Of a stretch of DNA of 64,000 nt, positions 22,290-34,191 are shown piece by piece (position 1 is the stretch's first letter; every line of letters begins with the position of its first letter). This stretch comes from Isoetes taiwanensis (Eukaryota; Streptophyta; Lycopodiopsida; Isoetales; Isoetaceae). The notes beneath the pieces were generated by a model, which made no database searches, was not told the origin of the DNA, and worked only from the letters and a program-made list of their open reading frames with translations. The position numbers and the translations under genes were made by a program. The stretch spans positions 3,215,280-3,279,279 of the forward strand of contig JAJEKV010000075.1 of the NCBI GenBank assembly GCA_021234155.1. Reading direction: 5' to 3'.

Positions 22290-25200
22290 ATGGATCATTT
22301 GCAGAACCCTGAAGCTCCAGAAAGGAAACCCAGTCCAAGTTTAGGCTATTTGGCAGTTTCCAGGGGAACACATTTGCCTAGCAATTTTGCCATGAATATG
22401 GGTATACCTGAAAATGGTTTACAGGATGATTCTAGCCATCAAATATCCAACGGCATTCACGAAAATCTTCACACTCCTGTGGCTGTGCCGCCCTCTCAGA
22501 GCCCCTTATCCATGATTACTCAAGGTGATAATTGGGTACAGGCTAATGGATTTGCAAGGAAACATCTCCAGAGCGGTGCTAGTAATTTTCAGGTTGTAAA
22601 GAAGAGAAGAGAAGGAGAGTCGCCATGTCAAAATGGAGATCACTCTTTTAGGGCTTACCCTCAAGTTTCTTGTCTAAGGGCTTCTTGTCCGACTCCCCCT
22701 CTGAGTCCAAGGCATATGCCCCCTCCTCAGCAAGTTCTGCAAGCTGTACAGATGCAAGGCATGACTTCTTTCCAGGGAATTCTTGGCTCTGATTTAGGCT
22801 ATGGTCAATTGCAAAGTGGAAATTTAGTTCAGTCACAAGCAGGTCCTCATCTTGGTCTGGGACCTGCTCAAAATTATATGCAGAGAGAGCCTCCGGAGGC
22901 ACGAAGGGCAGCATTGCGGGAATGGGGGAATAGGCCGCTCTCGATGGTGGATCCCGATCTTTGGGAAATGATGGAAAAGGAGAAGATCCGTCAATGGAAA
23001 GGCATAGAGTTAATTGCCTCAGAGAATTTTGCTTCTCAGGCATTACTAGAGGCTTTAGGTAGTCACTTAACAAATAAATATTCTGAAGGGTTGCCAGGAG
23101 CACGGTACTACGGAGGAAATGAGCATATTGATGAGATAGAAAGGCTTTGCTGTAAGCGTGCCCTTGATGCATTCCATCTTAGGCCAGAAGAATGGGGAGT
23201 AAATGTGCAACTCTATTCCTGTACTTCAGCAAATTTTGCAGTTTATACTGGACTTTTGCAACCAAAGGATCGCATTATGGGCCTGGATACTCCATCCGGA
23301 GGCCATCTGAGCCATGGGTATTACACTCCAAGTGGAAAGAAAATTTCTAGTGCCTCTATATTCTTTGAGAACTTTCCATACAAAGTGGATTCTAAAACAG
23401 GGCTGATTGACTATGATGGTCTAGAAGAAAAAGCAAAGGACTATCGGCCACGCATATTGATATGTGGAGGAAGTGCTTACCCTCGTGAATGGAAATATGA
23501 ACGTCTTCGTGAAATTGCTGACAAATGCGGAGCAATATTAATGTGTGACATGGCTCAAATCAGTGGACTTGTAGCAGCAGAGGTGAGGAAGTATCTGTTC
23601 TTTGTTGGTTTCTTATTTCTTTCAAAGTCATTCTGATAGGGCAGCAGAATCATAAATGTCACAGATTGATTAGCCATGTCTAGAAATGTTTATGTTTCCA
23701 GAAAGCATTGGATGAACGTGATGCCTATTAAAGTAACAAAGCACTTGGAAGCTTCGTAACATTTAAATAAAATATTATTCCTAGGGAGTTTTTGTTATAC
23801 TTTTGCAGTTGCAGGGTTCTGGCTTCTCGGGGAATAATATACAATAATCAATGTTTGTGTTATTTGCAGGCATGCGATACCCCGTTTAAATACTGTGATA
23901 TTGTTACCTCTACAACACACAAGAGCTTGAGAGGCCCACGGGGAGGGATGATTTTTTACAGAAAGGGTCTTAAGCCCCGAAAAAAATCCTCATCTCAGGT
24001 GTCGGATGAGGGTGGGGTTTATGATTTTGAAGACAAGATAAATTTTGCGGTGTTTCCTTCCTTACAAGGCGGCCCACATAATAACCATATTGCAGCGCTA
24101 GCAGTTGCACTAAAGCAGGTTTCATCTCCCGAGTATAAAACCTATATTCAGCAAGTTAAAAGCAATGCACAAGCTCTAGCAGCTGCTTTACAAAGAAAGC
24201 AATGTACCCTTGTGACAGGGGGCACTGATAACCATTTGTTGCTTTGGGATCTTCGGCCTCTTGGCTTAACAGGTTAGTCAAATGTTGCTGGATTGCTTGA
24301 CCACTGCATCGATGGGTGGCATTTTCTTAGTCAAGTGCTTTCTGCTACTTAATTGCAGGTAGTTGCTACGAAAAGGTCTGTGAAAGATGTCACATCACAC
24401 TGAACAAAAATGCTGTGTTTGGAGATAGTGGTGGTCAAGGTCCTGGAGGAGTACGCATAGGTCAGTACTTGACCCAGTTGACTGTGTTAATTGTTACCTT
24501 TGTTTTGCAACTTCTTCTATATCAGTCTTTTGGTAATGCAAACTCCTCAACTGCTAGTAAATTAACTGATCAAATGCTTAAGAATTAATAATCATCTAGC
24601 TTAAAAAATATAATTTGTCTTCTCACATGTCTAGATAATATTAATACCACTGTTTGATTCAACAGCATCTGATATCCACTTTCTGTTTATACTTCAGAAT
24701 TTCGACTTTGCTTTTGCTTGGAAACGCTCTTTTCAGAAATACCGTGTTATGCTTTTGTGTATCCTGTTTGTTCATTTTTCTAAATTCTTTTTCCTGTTTG
24801 GTATGTTATTGTGTTTTTAGCGTTTCTGGACCTCTTTGGCAGGCTCTATAGACATATTAACCACGTGACTATGGTCTTAAAATTTTTCCTCTTATATGTT
24901 AGGATATTTTATGATCAAAGACAGAGTATCATTTTTAAATAAACCATGCAAGATTGCAACCTATATAAGAATGTCATAAGTTGTACATTTTTTCCCCCTC
25001 TACATGATTTCATGGATATCTACTATAACTTCTATTTCTTTTCATTCTAACATATTATGCTATCAGGAACACAAGCTATGACTTCGAGAGGGTGCATAGA
25101 GTCAGATTTCGAGATGATTGCAAATTATCTTTATAGGGCAGTTAAAATTACTCGAGCTATCCAAAAGGAGAAGGAAAATGGAACATTAAAGGGGTTTGAG

Positions 25201-25305
25201 AAGGCCCTTTTAAACAATAAAGAGATTGCAGAGCTGAGGATGGAGGTGGAGCAATTTGCTTTGTCCTTTGATATGCCAGGATTTGACGTGACAAGTATGA
25301 GATAG
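22290..25305 (+). CDS. SHMT: Serine hydroxymethyltransferase, long N-terminal form (SHM6/7-like), 4 exons
   Basis: The enzyme interconverts serine and glycine using PLP and tetrahydrofolate in one-carbon metabolism. Exons are 22290-23582, 23870-24272, 24359-24460 and 25067-25305; all introns are GT-AG and the joined length is 2037 bases, or 678 residues plus stop. Residues 1-218 form a long, low-complexity, proline- and glutamine-rich extension with a KKRR cluster near residue 105. The catalytic core starts at about 219 ([12 protein letters not shown]) and includes the PLP-phosphate loop [19 protein letters not shown], and the PLP lysine K449 in [20 protein letters not shown] has Gln423 where most SHMTs have His. 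The extension fits the plant SHM6/SHM7 branch, longer than the usual 470-520 residues. The frame is intact, so this is probably a functional gene. Confidence 0.93.
23583..23869 (+). other. SHMT intron 1
   Basis: The donor GTGAGG follows GTAGCAGCAGAG, and the acceptor TATTTGCAG precedes GCATGCGATACC. It interrupts the conserved [15 protein letters not shown] stretch in phase 0. Confidence 0.9.
24273..24358 (+). other. SHMT intron 2
   Basis: An 86-base intron with donor GTTAGT and acceptor AATTGCAG splits the glycine codon of LRPLGLTG. Confidence 0.9.
24461..25066 (+). other. SHMT intron 3
   Basis: A 606-base intron with donor GTCAGT and acceptor GCTATCAG splits the glycine codon of [14 protein letters not shown], an invariant SHMT segment. 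Confidence 0.9.
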
Positions 25306-26865
25306 CCCACGATTGAATTTGTGCACCATTGCCAGCTATTTGATTGCCAGCTATTTGATTGAATGGATCGCCATAGTAGCATATAATCCGCCTCAAAAGG
25401 CATGAACTGTACCTTGCGTTGCCATGGTTCAATTCCATTTCATCAATGTGGTGTACTGAAAGCTACTTGGCAGTTCACAGTTACTGGGGTTGCAGTTGCA
25501 TCACTCGGCATACATGCAATGCATTGAAGAAATGCAGAAGTCAGTTAAGTTTTGAAGAGGGAACTGTTATCCCAAATATGGCCCCAAAAACAGGTTTCTA
25601 ATTTGGCACTCCAGACGAGAGACGGCTCTTGGGTTGTTTCAAGTTCTACCCAAGCAAAGGTGATGATACAGTTATAACACAAAACGTGATAAATGTTAAG
25701 TAAATTCCTTTACACTGTATAGATACAGCAGGAATTGTATATTGCCTTGGCATTAGCTTACTACTTTAACAATACTGCAAGAATTTATCTTTTTGTTTTT
25801 TCCTTTGACCCAATATGTTGTATTCATCATACGCTGCACGGAACCTTATTCTTTTGGGCATCATACGCTGCACAAAAAATGTTTATGGTATCAGCCTCTT
25901 AGATTTATGGTTATGATTATGAATGAGTTTTCCTTTTCTTTTTGCACGTTTGCACATATCAGCTGAGACAATTTGTGCAGTTCAAACGTGGAAATGTGGC
26001 AGTTCCAATGATGTGTTCTGTTTTTTTAAGAGGATTGATCTATGTCCCTGTATTAAAAATATCAAGGCGTTGAAGTTCCTATAGATGATGGCTGTATCTT
26101 GCGCAAATATGGCTTAAGGGAAAATTTCATTTGCATTGTTGTTAATTCCCCCCCCTTTTTTTTTGGAACGCAGCTTTGATTTTTACATTTTGTCCAACCT
26201 GAGTGGCTTCCAAATGAGGCATGCCATCATAGACAACCATGATCATAATCAAGAAATCAGATTTTTTTTTTTTTTTGAATCTCCAAGTTTAGGGACAAGT
26301 TGAATCTTATTATCCATTGAGTTGCTTCACATGTTTCTTCTCTCTATTGGACAATTTATGGTATAGGAGATAAGACGACTTTTTTTCACTGGTAAAAATC
26401 CACCTATGAGTTTATTTTGGCATACAAATAGAATATGTTATGCTAGAAGACAAAAGCAAAACTGCTCCGGTCATGCCAAAAGATGCCAAAAACCCGCTCT
26501 CTGGCTAATTATGGCCTTAATAGGGGCAATATGAAAAATGCATGCATGAAATCATTTCCAACTTTATTATAAACCAAATGAAGGTTTGATTCCTTCATTT
26601 ATTTTCAGTTGTTTGATTCTCTATTCTACATTTGCAGTACCTTTGCCAATAGATGAAGTGTTAGAAGTTGCGGTCCAAGTGGTGAGAAGCTAGTTGTTTG
26701 TAAAGGGGGGTTAGCAAGGTTGGAAATTGAAGGGCTGCCCATACTTTTTAAGTAGCAAAAATTGAAGGGCTGCCCATACTTTATTTTCAAGGTCACTTCA
26801 CAAAATAAAATTTTAAGTTGCATGGAATGATTCAAGCTGAACTTTTGCCTTCTTACTCTAAGAAA
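25306..26865. other. SHMT 3' flank, no further gene seen
   Basis: It contains the SHMT 3' UTR of unknown length. Two short tandem duplications are present: a 16-bp unit at about 25329-25361 (GCCAGCTATTTGATT twice) and a 35-bp unit at 26725-26782 (AATTGAAGGGCTGCCCATAC twice). Poly-C/poly-T runs lie at about 26148-26163 and 26263-26276. Confidence 0.4.
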
Positions 26866-26870
26866 ACAAT

Positions 26871-26900
26871 GCCATCGATCCGAGCCATCGGATCGATGGC
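26871..26900 (+). repeat. Foldback: 12-bp stem, 6-nt loop
   Basis: GCCATCGATCCG and CGGATCGATGGC pair perfectly around the loop AGCCAT. A longer version with different outer stems is at 47522-47578. Confidence 0.75.
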
Positions 26901-27023
26901 TCGGATACATGCATCTCTTGCATGCATACATGCAATTTCTGGGGCTCTGGTCCGTTTGGGAATCGCTATTTCTTGTAGGTTCTTCATCGACTTCTCATCG
27001 GCGTTTTCTCCTCTCTCAGCAGC

Positions 27024-27086
27024 TCCCTCCCTCCCTCCCTCCCTCCCTCCCTCCCTCCCTCCCTCCCTCTCTCTCTCTCCCTCTCG
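27024..27086 (+). repeat. (CCCT)n/(CT)n microsatellite
   Basis: About eleven CCCT units are followed by CT units. It lies in the presumed 5' UTR of LINE B copy 1; the other family B copies have pure CT tracts at the equivalent place. Confidence 0.9.
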
Positions 27087-27378
27087 GAACCCTAGGCACT
27101 AGTTGTGTGCGCTCAACTCTGTTCGATGCAAAAACCTCTGTTCGATGCTTACTGCTCTGTTTTCTGTTTGTATTAGACAAGGCTAGGGCTTGTAAAGCCG
27201 TGTGTGAATCAGTTTCCAGCTGTTATCTTGCATGGTCGCTTTCTCATCGGATTTTCTTGGCCAGCACATCTCAGAGGCAAAAAAGGGGTATTGGGTCGAT
27301 TGCGGCTCAGCCTGGGGACAGTTGGGTGTTCTGAGGCAGATTCGCTGCAGGGAATAAATCGAATAGGTTCTGAGGCAG

Positions 27379-28480
27379 ATGGCAAAGACAAGGAAGGATG
27401 AAAAGGCGAGTGTTTCTAAGAATAATGCTGCTGCTGTCGATAAGGATGCTGCAAGCCCCGAGAAGGGAAAGACAGGTCAAAGCAAGGAGGTAAAATATAG
27501 GGGCAGTCCGATGCTGGAATCTGCTGCCATATCCGGCCCACAGGAAACAGGGGACCCAGCAAACGAATCTACAGTCATATCCGACAGTTCTAAACAGGCC
27601 AAAATCGATCCAAACTGTGGTCCACATGTCGAAACAGGGGAAATAATGCTGGAAGATTTTGATACAGAGGGAAGCACTAGGCAAGCAAATGGAAAAACGA
27701 GCCTGAATCCCATAGGAATGATACATGGAGTTGGGTTTGTACAGACCCAGCACGACATTGGAAGCCTGCTCACCAATCTAAACCTGGTTATGCTGAAACT
27801 AATGGATACCTTGGATCAAATGAGGAAGGAGGCATCAAATAAAGACTCAGAAATGATTTGTGCGCTACGCCAGACTCTTTGTCTGAATTGCAGTAAGACA
27901 ACAGGTCATTACGGGAGGAATTCTTTGCATTGAAAACATAAATGAAACAAGAAAACCAAAACCTTAAAGAAGAGATTAACAATATTAAGGAAAGGGAATA
28001 GAAGTAGTAAGTGACGATGATGAGGAAGATGGAGATGTTGCTGAGTTTGTTAAGGAAGTAGTCAATAAACTGAGCTCCCAAATGAACGATATCTTGGAGC
28101 AGCAGGAGAGGCAGAAACGTGCACTTAATTTGAGGGTTGCAGGTCTTCCAGAAATGGAAAACGAAAACACAAAGAATGAAGTTGCCCATCTTTTTGCGTC
28201 TCAAATGAAACTGGAAGGTATTGAGATTGAAGATGCTTTTAGAGCAGGCCCGAAGGGATCTAAGCCACGAAACGTGATGGTGAAATTCGCTAACCGGGTC
28301 AGCAGAGTGAAAGTGCTTCAGAAAAAGACAGAGTTGAAGGGGCTAAATATATGGATCAAATGAAGACCTTATCAAAGAGCAATATGAACGCCATAAGATA
28401 GAAATCCAGAAGTTTAAGATGGCAAAGCAGAACAACCAAAAGGCTTTTTGGAAGAATGGGAAGGTGCAAATATCTGAATA
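27379..28480 (+). pseudogene. LINE B copy 1 ORF1 (L1 ORF1p-like), broken
   Basis: The N-terminal frame (27379-27933) is lysine-rich and leads into a hydrophobic heptad-like stretch (LNLVMLKLMDTLDQM). After frame changes at about 27930-28080 the RRM-like part is readable at 28082-28363: RALNLRVAGLPEMENENTK, EIEDAFRAG, RNVMVKFANR and KKTELKGLNIWI. This N-(L/I)-R-V-x-G-L-P-E pattern is that of the Transposase_22 (L1 ORF1p) family, an RNA-binding chaperone of LINEs. The C-terminal part ends near 28480, about 20 bases before ORF2. Confidence 0.7.
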
Positions 28481-28502
28481 GGGAATAGAGGCCATCAGGA
28501 TT

Positions 28503-29173
28503 ATGGCATGGAACATAAGCCAGTTGAGCACAAAGAAGGTGTACTCAATGGATGATGTTCTAGCATCAATAGATTTGGTCTTCTTTTTGGAAACATGGGA
28601 GCACGAGGAATTTGGATTACCGGACATTCCAGGGTTTTGTTTGTTACATTCGATTTGGAACAGGAAACGTTGGAGGCGAAGAGGGTATGGAGGGGTTGCT
28701 TGCTATATTAGAGGCGAATTAAAACATTTGGTTAACATGGTTAAGGATTCAAAACAGTATATCTGGCTGGAATTGTTGGGAAACGACCGTAAAGTGTTCA
28801 TTGCAGGATGTTATTTTCCGCCTTTGAAGCAGCAAACTTATCATATGTATAATCTGGATATGGAGGATCCATTTCAAGCACTTGAGCAAGACATATCTGG
28901 TTTCTTGTCCAAAGGAGAAGTGGTGCTTATGGGAGACTTTAATGGTAGAACGGCGAGAAAACAAGCAGCGATAGCAAGTGCGTATGGAGATCCATTGTGG
29001 ATGGAGCAGTTAGACGAGAAGGAAATGGGGGATATTGGGTGGAACCGCGTCTCAATGGATATGGATCAGTGGCCTACACCTATGGGTACCGCTCTGTTGA
29101 ACATGTGTAGCGGTTTGAATCTGTTATTGTATAATGGCACTAGACATTTCCCGAAAACTTCTAAATGCACGTG
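28503..29173 (+). pseudogene. LINE B copy 1 ORF2, endonuclease half
   Basis: This is an apurinic-type endonuclease domain that nicks target DNA for reverse transcription. Visible motifs are FFLETWEHEEFGLPD, FIAGCYFPP, VVLMGDFNGRTARKQ and WPTPMGTALLNMCSG. The frame is open up to the Ty3 insertion point; the SDHVP motif of the same domain lies on the other side at about 36697. The copy was therefore intact in this region when the Ty3 element landed. Confidence 0.8.
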
Positions 29174-31589
29174 TGTGACGGGCCTGGCCAGTTAACCTCT
29201 CGGTAACTGGAGATCCCATCGATCTCTACCGTTGGATCTACTTAGCTCTTAGACTCAAGAAATTAATACATGCATACTTAGGTAAAGAATTTAATCTTTA
29301 TTCGTGCTCTAAGGTCCCAAAAATATTATACTTGCCATTGCTCGGTAAAATCCCACACAACAACCAAGTTTACAAATAATTATAGTTTATAAACCGATCC
29401 ATAATAATAATAGTTATATTAATCAAATGTATTATCTAGCAATTCACACACTCCTACTCTCGCCTTTCTGCAGCTTGGCTACTTGCCGGAGCATCTCGCA
29501 TACAAAGCACACCATTTAATCACGGGATTAGTCACACCTGACTAAGTGGGGATCGGGGGATTTAGAATATATCAAGCATCAATTACCACAAGCATCAACA
29601 TAAACAATAACTTAGCCTTACCGTAACCTCGCCCCTGCAATCCAAGTTACTAGTCCAATCAACATAAACACAATGCATAATTATGCTAAGCACAACCATC
29701 GCAACTTGATTCCAACATTAATTACCACATATACATTAGCCAAGCAATCATAGCATCAACATTGCAACCAATATTCCTCTGGGTCTGAGCAAGGTCAACT
29801 TCGGTGATCGGGCCGGTGACATAGAGGCGGGGGTAACCCGCGTGTGTACACACCCTTCCCTTCCGCCCAAAGTCCGGCATTGGAGGACCACTTATCGCAT
29901 GACGTTGTACCTTACGGTACCAACGCCCGATGTTCAAAATACCATTTACATAGCACTGTGCAAACCGTGAGTCTAGACCATCGCACCTAGACTCCGGCCC
30001 CAGAGGTCTATATCAAAGAATTTCACCAATGACAATTACATACATTTCACCATCATGCCCTATGCCGTAACAAACTCAACATCAAATAAATTCCATAATT
30101 AACACTTCACGCAATGCAGAGAATCCAATTATGAGCTCATATAAACATTACCATGACTATAAATGCAACATGCCCCTATAAGTACTAGACTTAAAGTCGG
30201 ATACAAGCAACCATAGTTAATTTCAGTAATATTTCCCTAAGTTAAATCAATTATCATCTATGGCTGGATGACGTTTTCTTCCGCGACCCAACATATGATA
30301 ACTTCTGCAATTTATACCTTCCTAATTCTTAACGTCTAGCCTCGCTTATCCTTAAAATCTCGAGAGCATCTCTTTGCTTCCTCTAACCTTTATATTTTAG
30401 TTAACTTTAACCTTAGTTTTTTTAACCTTTAACTTTCATCTATTGCTACTTTACTAACAATTAATCAATTGTTAACATCTTTACTTTTTATTTTAACCTA
30501 ACCTAACGTGACAGGAACGAATTCGGCCTTCAGCTGCCGGATATGGCCTCCAGGCCATCGAATGCATGCCAAATCTTCTTGAATCCAACCGATTCTAGCT
30601 TTTCCTAAGATTTCCATGCTAAATCACATCATTTGTGGCCGATTCTAACTGATTTTTTCTTTTTGATAGAAATCGGACCGGCCAGATCTTAGGATCGGCA
30701 TCCGGGCCATTGATTGGCTTGGAAAGCCCATAAAGTTTCCTGATTTCACCGCCACGAGCATTTTAAGCCATTTCGCCAGCTTGGGCCCTATTCCTAACCA
30801 TTCCGGATCAGTTTTTTGACATGCGGATCCGAATTAAAAAGGCAAACTTTTGTTGCCGAATCTCATTCTTATTATCCTGAATCAATTTCTTAGATCAAAT
30901 CAGCCATTCCAGGCTCCAAATCGGCCCATTCAGGGTTATTCCTTAACTTTTTCTTCAAGCATTCAAACACCAACAAAAATCTCATACTTTTTCAATCTTC
31001 GCCATCTCCTTGGCAGTTCTTCACTCTTTTAAAATTATTCTGCTCAACTCTCATTGCCTATGATATTTCCGCTCATTTCTATATTGATTGAATCTAATAA
31101 TTCATATCCAAATCCAAGAACTTCCCTAATTCAAAGACATAGAATAGAATGGCTTCAAATAAGAGTTCATGTTCATGCAGTCTTACTATCGACTCAAGAT
31201 AAGACATGAAAAGATAAAACATGAATAAATTCCAAACTTATGTAACAAGAACAACCATCACTCTACTCAAATCACAACTTAATCAAGCACCAAAACCCCG
31301 TGTAAGTCTTGATCCCCACACTGAATCCCGCTTGTTGCTTTTTTCAAGGCTCCAACACGCTCCCAGAGCTCTGCGCGCAATTCGCTCCTTCAGCAATCCC
31401 TCTGCAATCAATCTTTTCCCAATGCTTTTCTCTGTATACTTATATTTATTTTTAACCGCAGTATTTCGTCCGTATAATCTCTACATATACGACGTATTTC
31501 TCTGCATGCGTGATATTTTGATTAATATTCCTTTGCATCTTTTAAATAAAATAATCCACAATTTACCTCAAAATCCTAGGTCCGTTACA
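29174..31589 (-). repeat. 3' LTR of chromovirus
   Basis: The 2416-bp LTR is nearly identical to 34192-36601. Differences are concentrated in a few short GC-rich words (for example near 29810-29880 and 30510-30830). No protein-coding frame of note is present; several stretches are Pro/Lys-poor AT-rich DNA. Confidence 0.9.
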
Positions 31590-31605
31590 GTCTCTCCTCC
31601 AAAAA
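31590..31605 (-). promoter_or_regulatory. Polypurine tract of chromovirus
   Basis: On the minus strand TTTTTGGAGGAGAGAC abuts the 3' LTR, matching the plus-strand priming site. Confidence 0.7.
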
Positions 31606-31619
31606 TTCAACCCATGTCC

Positions 31620-31790
31620 TCATGGGCACATCTCGGGAAACTCACGAAGAATCCAATTGGCATCTTCCCATGTGGCATCTTCCTCAGGACAACCCGCCCA
31701 TTGAACCAAAAATCTACGTATTGTTCGCCTCCTTAAGCGACGGGTTTCCTCTCGCAGAATACGTTCTGGTCGGGGGTACAGGAAGTTCTC
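31620..31790 (-). pseudogene. Chromodomain at the pol C-terminus
   Basis: The minus strand reads RRTIRRFLVQWAGCPEEDAT, then WEDANWILREFPEM and a stop at 31622-31620. The R-x-V-Q-W-x-G...EEDATWE pattern is the integrase-linked chromodomain of plant chromoviruses, which directs insertion to chromatin marks. It lies immediately after the RT because the intervening RNase H and integrase core are deleted. Confidence 0.75.
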
Positions 31791-32362
31791 TCTAATGTCC
31801 TGGAATATACCAAAATATCATCAAAGAAAACCAATATAAACTTATCCAGGAAAGATCGAAATATCTCGTTCATTAGGCGCATAAAAGTGGCAGGAGCATT
31901 TGTCAACCCAAACGGCATTACAACAAACTCGTAATGTCCGTAGCGTGTCCTAAAGGCAGTCTTGTAAATATCTGTATCCTTGATCCGGATCTGATGATAT
32001 CCAGATCGTAGATCAATTTTTGTGAAGTACTTAGCTTGTCCCAACTGATCAAATAACTCATCAACCCTAGGCAATGCATATCTATTCTTCACTGTAATCT
32101 GGTTAAGCATGCGATAGTCAATACATAACCTTAAAGTCCCATCTTTCTTTTTTACAAACAAAACTGGCGCACCAAATGGAGAAACACTCGGCCGTATAAA
32201 CCCTTGTTCCAATAATTCCGCTAGCTGTTTCTTCAATTCGGCCATCTCTAATGCATGAAATCTATATGGTGGCCTTGATGTGGGTTCAGCCCCAGGAACA
32301 AGTTCTATCTCATGATCTACCATTCTATGTGGAGGCAATTCTGTTAATTCTTTAGGAAACAC
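31791..32362 (-). pseudogene. Reverse transcriptase of chromovirus, truncated
   Basis: The RT begins in good frame: [19 protein letters not shown], then [78 protein letters not shown] and the catalytic box FFDDILVYS (about 31802-31828). After SRTLE the frame runs into the deletion junction near 31785-31790 and the remaining codons are out of frame with the chromodomain. The catalytic aspartates are intact. Confidence 0.85.
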
Positions 32363-32740
32363 ATCGAGAACTCATCCAACACTTTCGGATCTCGGGGCAA
32401 TAGGTTGTTCCTCAGAACTTCGGTGGTACCCAAAAAATGCACATCCCATTCTTATGCAACCATTCTTAATCTGTTTCTTAAAACTTTTTCGGGACAAAGG
32501 TGTAACCACTAATGACGAAGGCAATCCTTCCAAAGACATGCTTATCTCCATTAGGACTTTGGCATGTAACTGTTTTGCTCTCCATAATCAATGCAAGCTT
32601 TATATGGCCTTAACCATGACATTCCAAGAATAGCATCATACTTCCCTAGGCTCAATACTTCAAAACTAGTATGGGACTCAAGATCTCCTACTTGGAATTT
32701 AAGATTGTCTACCTTAGCATAAGAAGTCTTAATTTTACCA

Positions 32741-32980
32741 TCACCAACTCCACATATCTAGGGTCCCACTAATCATATTCAAATCTAGTTTCTTTGCCAG
32801 CCTTGGGGAAATAAAACAATGTGTACTACCACAATCAATAAGAAAGAGAATAGGGACTCCATGAATAATACCTGGAACTCTGATAACCACAGCTTGATTA
32901 TCTACACGGCCCTGGTCCACTGCAGCATACATGCACATTCTTTCAACAGGAGGGTCCATGATTGGCAGCCCTAACTTCAA
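32741..32980 (-). pseudogene. Protease-like frame of chromovirus
   Basis: The frame VIRVPGIIHGVPILFLIDCG followed by STHCFISPRLAKKLDL fits the Ty3 protease; the active-site box is DCGST. Stops and frame changes occur on both sides (32363-32740 and toward gag). Confidence 0.65.
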
Positions 32981-33119
32981 CTGCGGGGTTAGCTTGTGCT
33001 ATAATCCTGTTGTCTCCTCTAGCTTGTCCTCTGCCACCCCTATTATTGTCCCAAAACCTCCACGACCACCACGGTTACTTGACCTCCATTTCCTGCCTTT
33101 GGCCCGTCCATAAGTATCA

Positions 33120-34131
33120 CTAGAATTCAACCTCGACCACTGGTTTGTTTTGCCCTCCACGTTGAGAAGATGCGGGGGGCGAGGCGGTACTATCCATCCA
33201 CCTTCTCGGACAATCTCGTCCATAATGACCAACTTCTCTGCACCTAAAGCATCGATTCTCATTAAGACACTTTTCCCTAGTCTCATCATTCAAAGGTGCA
33301 TACATAGGCCGAGATCCTCGATTTTGACTACCCTCCTGCATACTAACAGCCTGCGCAGCCATGCCACCCCTACTAGAGAATCTACCTCTACTCGCAGATC
33401 CACCAGTCTGCCATGTGGAAGGAACTTGTCTCTTCTTAGCATTCTCCAAGGTTGCCTTCTCAGCTAGATCAGATTCACGATTCTTAGCAATTCTAAATAC
33501 CTCCTCCAAATCTTTATAAGACACACCTGACATTGTGCTCTTAATATCAACCTGCAAACCCTTTACAAATCGAGCACAAAGCTTCTCCTTATCCTCAAAA
33601 GGACAATGATATCGCAACCTTCTAAACTTCTCGTTATATTCAAATACCGCCCTTTTTTGTGTCAAGTCCAAGAACTCATTCATCTTGTCAACTTTGTACC
33701 GGGAGGCATAAAATGTCCTTCAAAAGCGGTCTTAAACTCTTGCCAAGTTGCCTGCCTGCAGCCTTATTTATATCCATAAATAATTCTCCCACCATACTCT
33801 AGCAAATCCACCCAACATTGCTTGAGCTAATACGACTTTTAACGAGAATCTTCAAAGATAATGAGTTTAAAGTAAAACTCAACTCCACGGCCCACCCGCA
33901 GTGCATCATCCCACAAACATTCTCTCCAGTAAATACTTCCCTCTTAGTGTCCTTCAGCACCTTCTCTACTGCCTTGTCCGCAGCTGTCTTTTGTTGCGAC
34001 GCACTCTGCTGCAACACTTGCTGAATAGCCTGCAAGATATTGGCTACATCAGGAGCTCCACCAGCCTGTCCAGCTCCTCCTGGGGATCCTCCTGGAGAAC
34101 TCATCTCTACAAGAATCTGGAACCATAGCAA
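33120..34131 (-). pseudogene. Gag of chromovirus, frameshifted
   Basis: The N-terminal part (33799-34131) starts MSSPGGSPGGAGQAGG-like after a short leader and contains VFTGENVCGMM. The capsid part (33120-33683) includes KRAVFEYNEKFRRLRYHCPF and KLCARFVKGLQVDIK. One zinc knuckle, CFRCREVGHYGRDC, lies at about 33210-33253. A frame change near 33700-33790 separates the two parts. Confidence 0.75.
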
Positions 34132-34177
34132 ATATCATCAATAATCACAAATCTCATAATCCACTAACCAGAACTTT

Positions 34178-34189
34178 GCTCTGATACCA
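34178..34189 (-). promoter_or_regulatory. Primer binding site, tRNA-Met
   Basis: On the minus strand TGGTATCAGAGC follows the 5' LTR after two bases. It is the standard initiator tRNA-Met primer site of plant LTR elements. Confidence 0.9.
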
Positions 34190-34191
34190 AC

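Larger units (their letters stand above)
26866..29173 (+). mobile_element. LINE family B, copy 1, left part (split by a Ty3 element)
   Basis: The left part holds a presumed 5' region with a foldback and a CCCT/CT tract, ORF1 in broken frames (27379-28480) and the endonuclease half of ORF2 (28503-29173). The reading frame resumes exactly after the Ty3 insertion at 36607. The upstream limit is uncertain; it is set at the start of the segment shared with 47522-47700. Confidence 0.8.

Noticed and set aside
22648-23172. 174-codon minus-strand frame over SHMT exon 1
   Set aside because: It is the antisense shadow of the SHMT coding exon.
26818-27334. Pro-Ser-Leu frames over the CCCT tract
   Set aside because: Translation of the microsatellite in the LINE 5' region.
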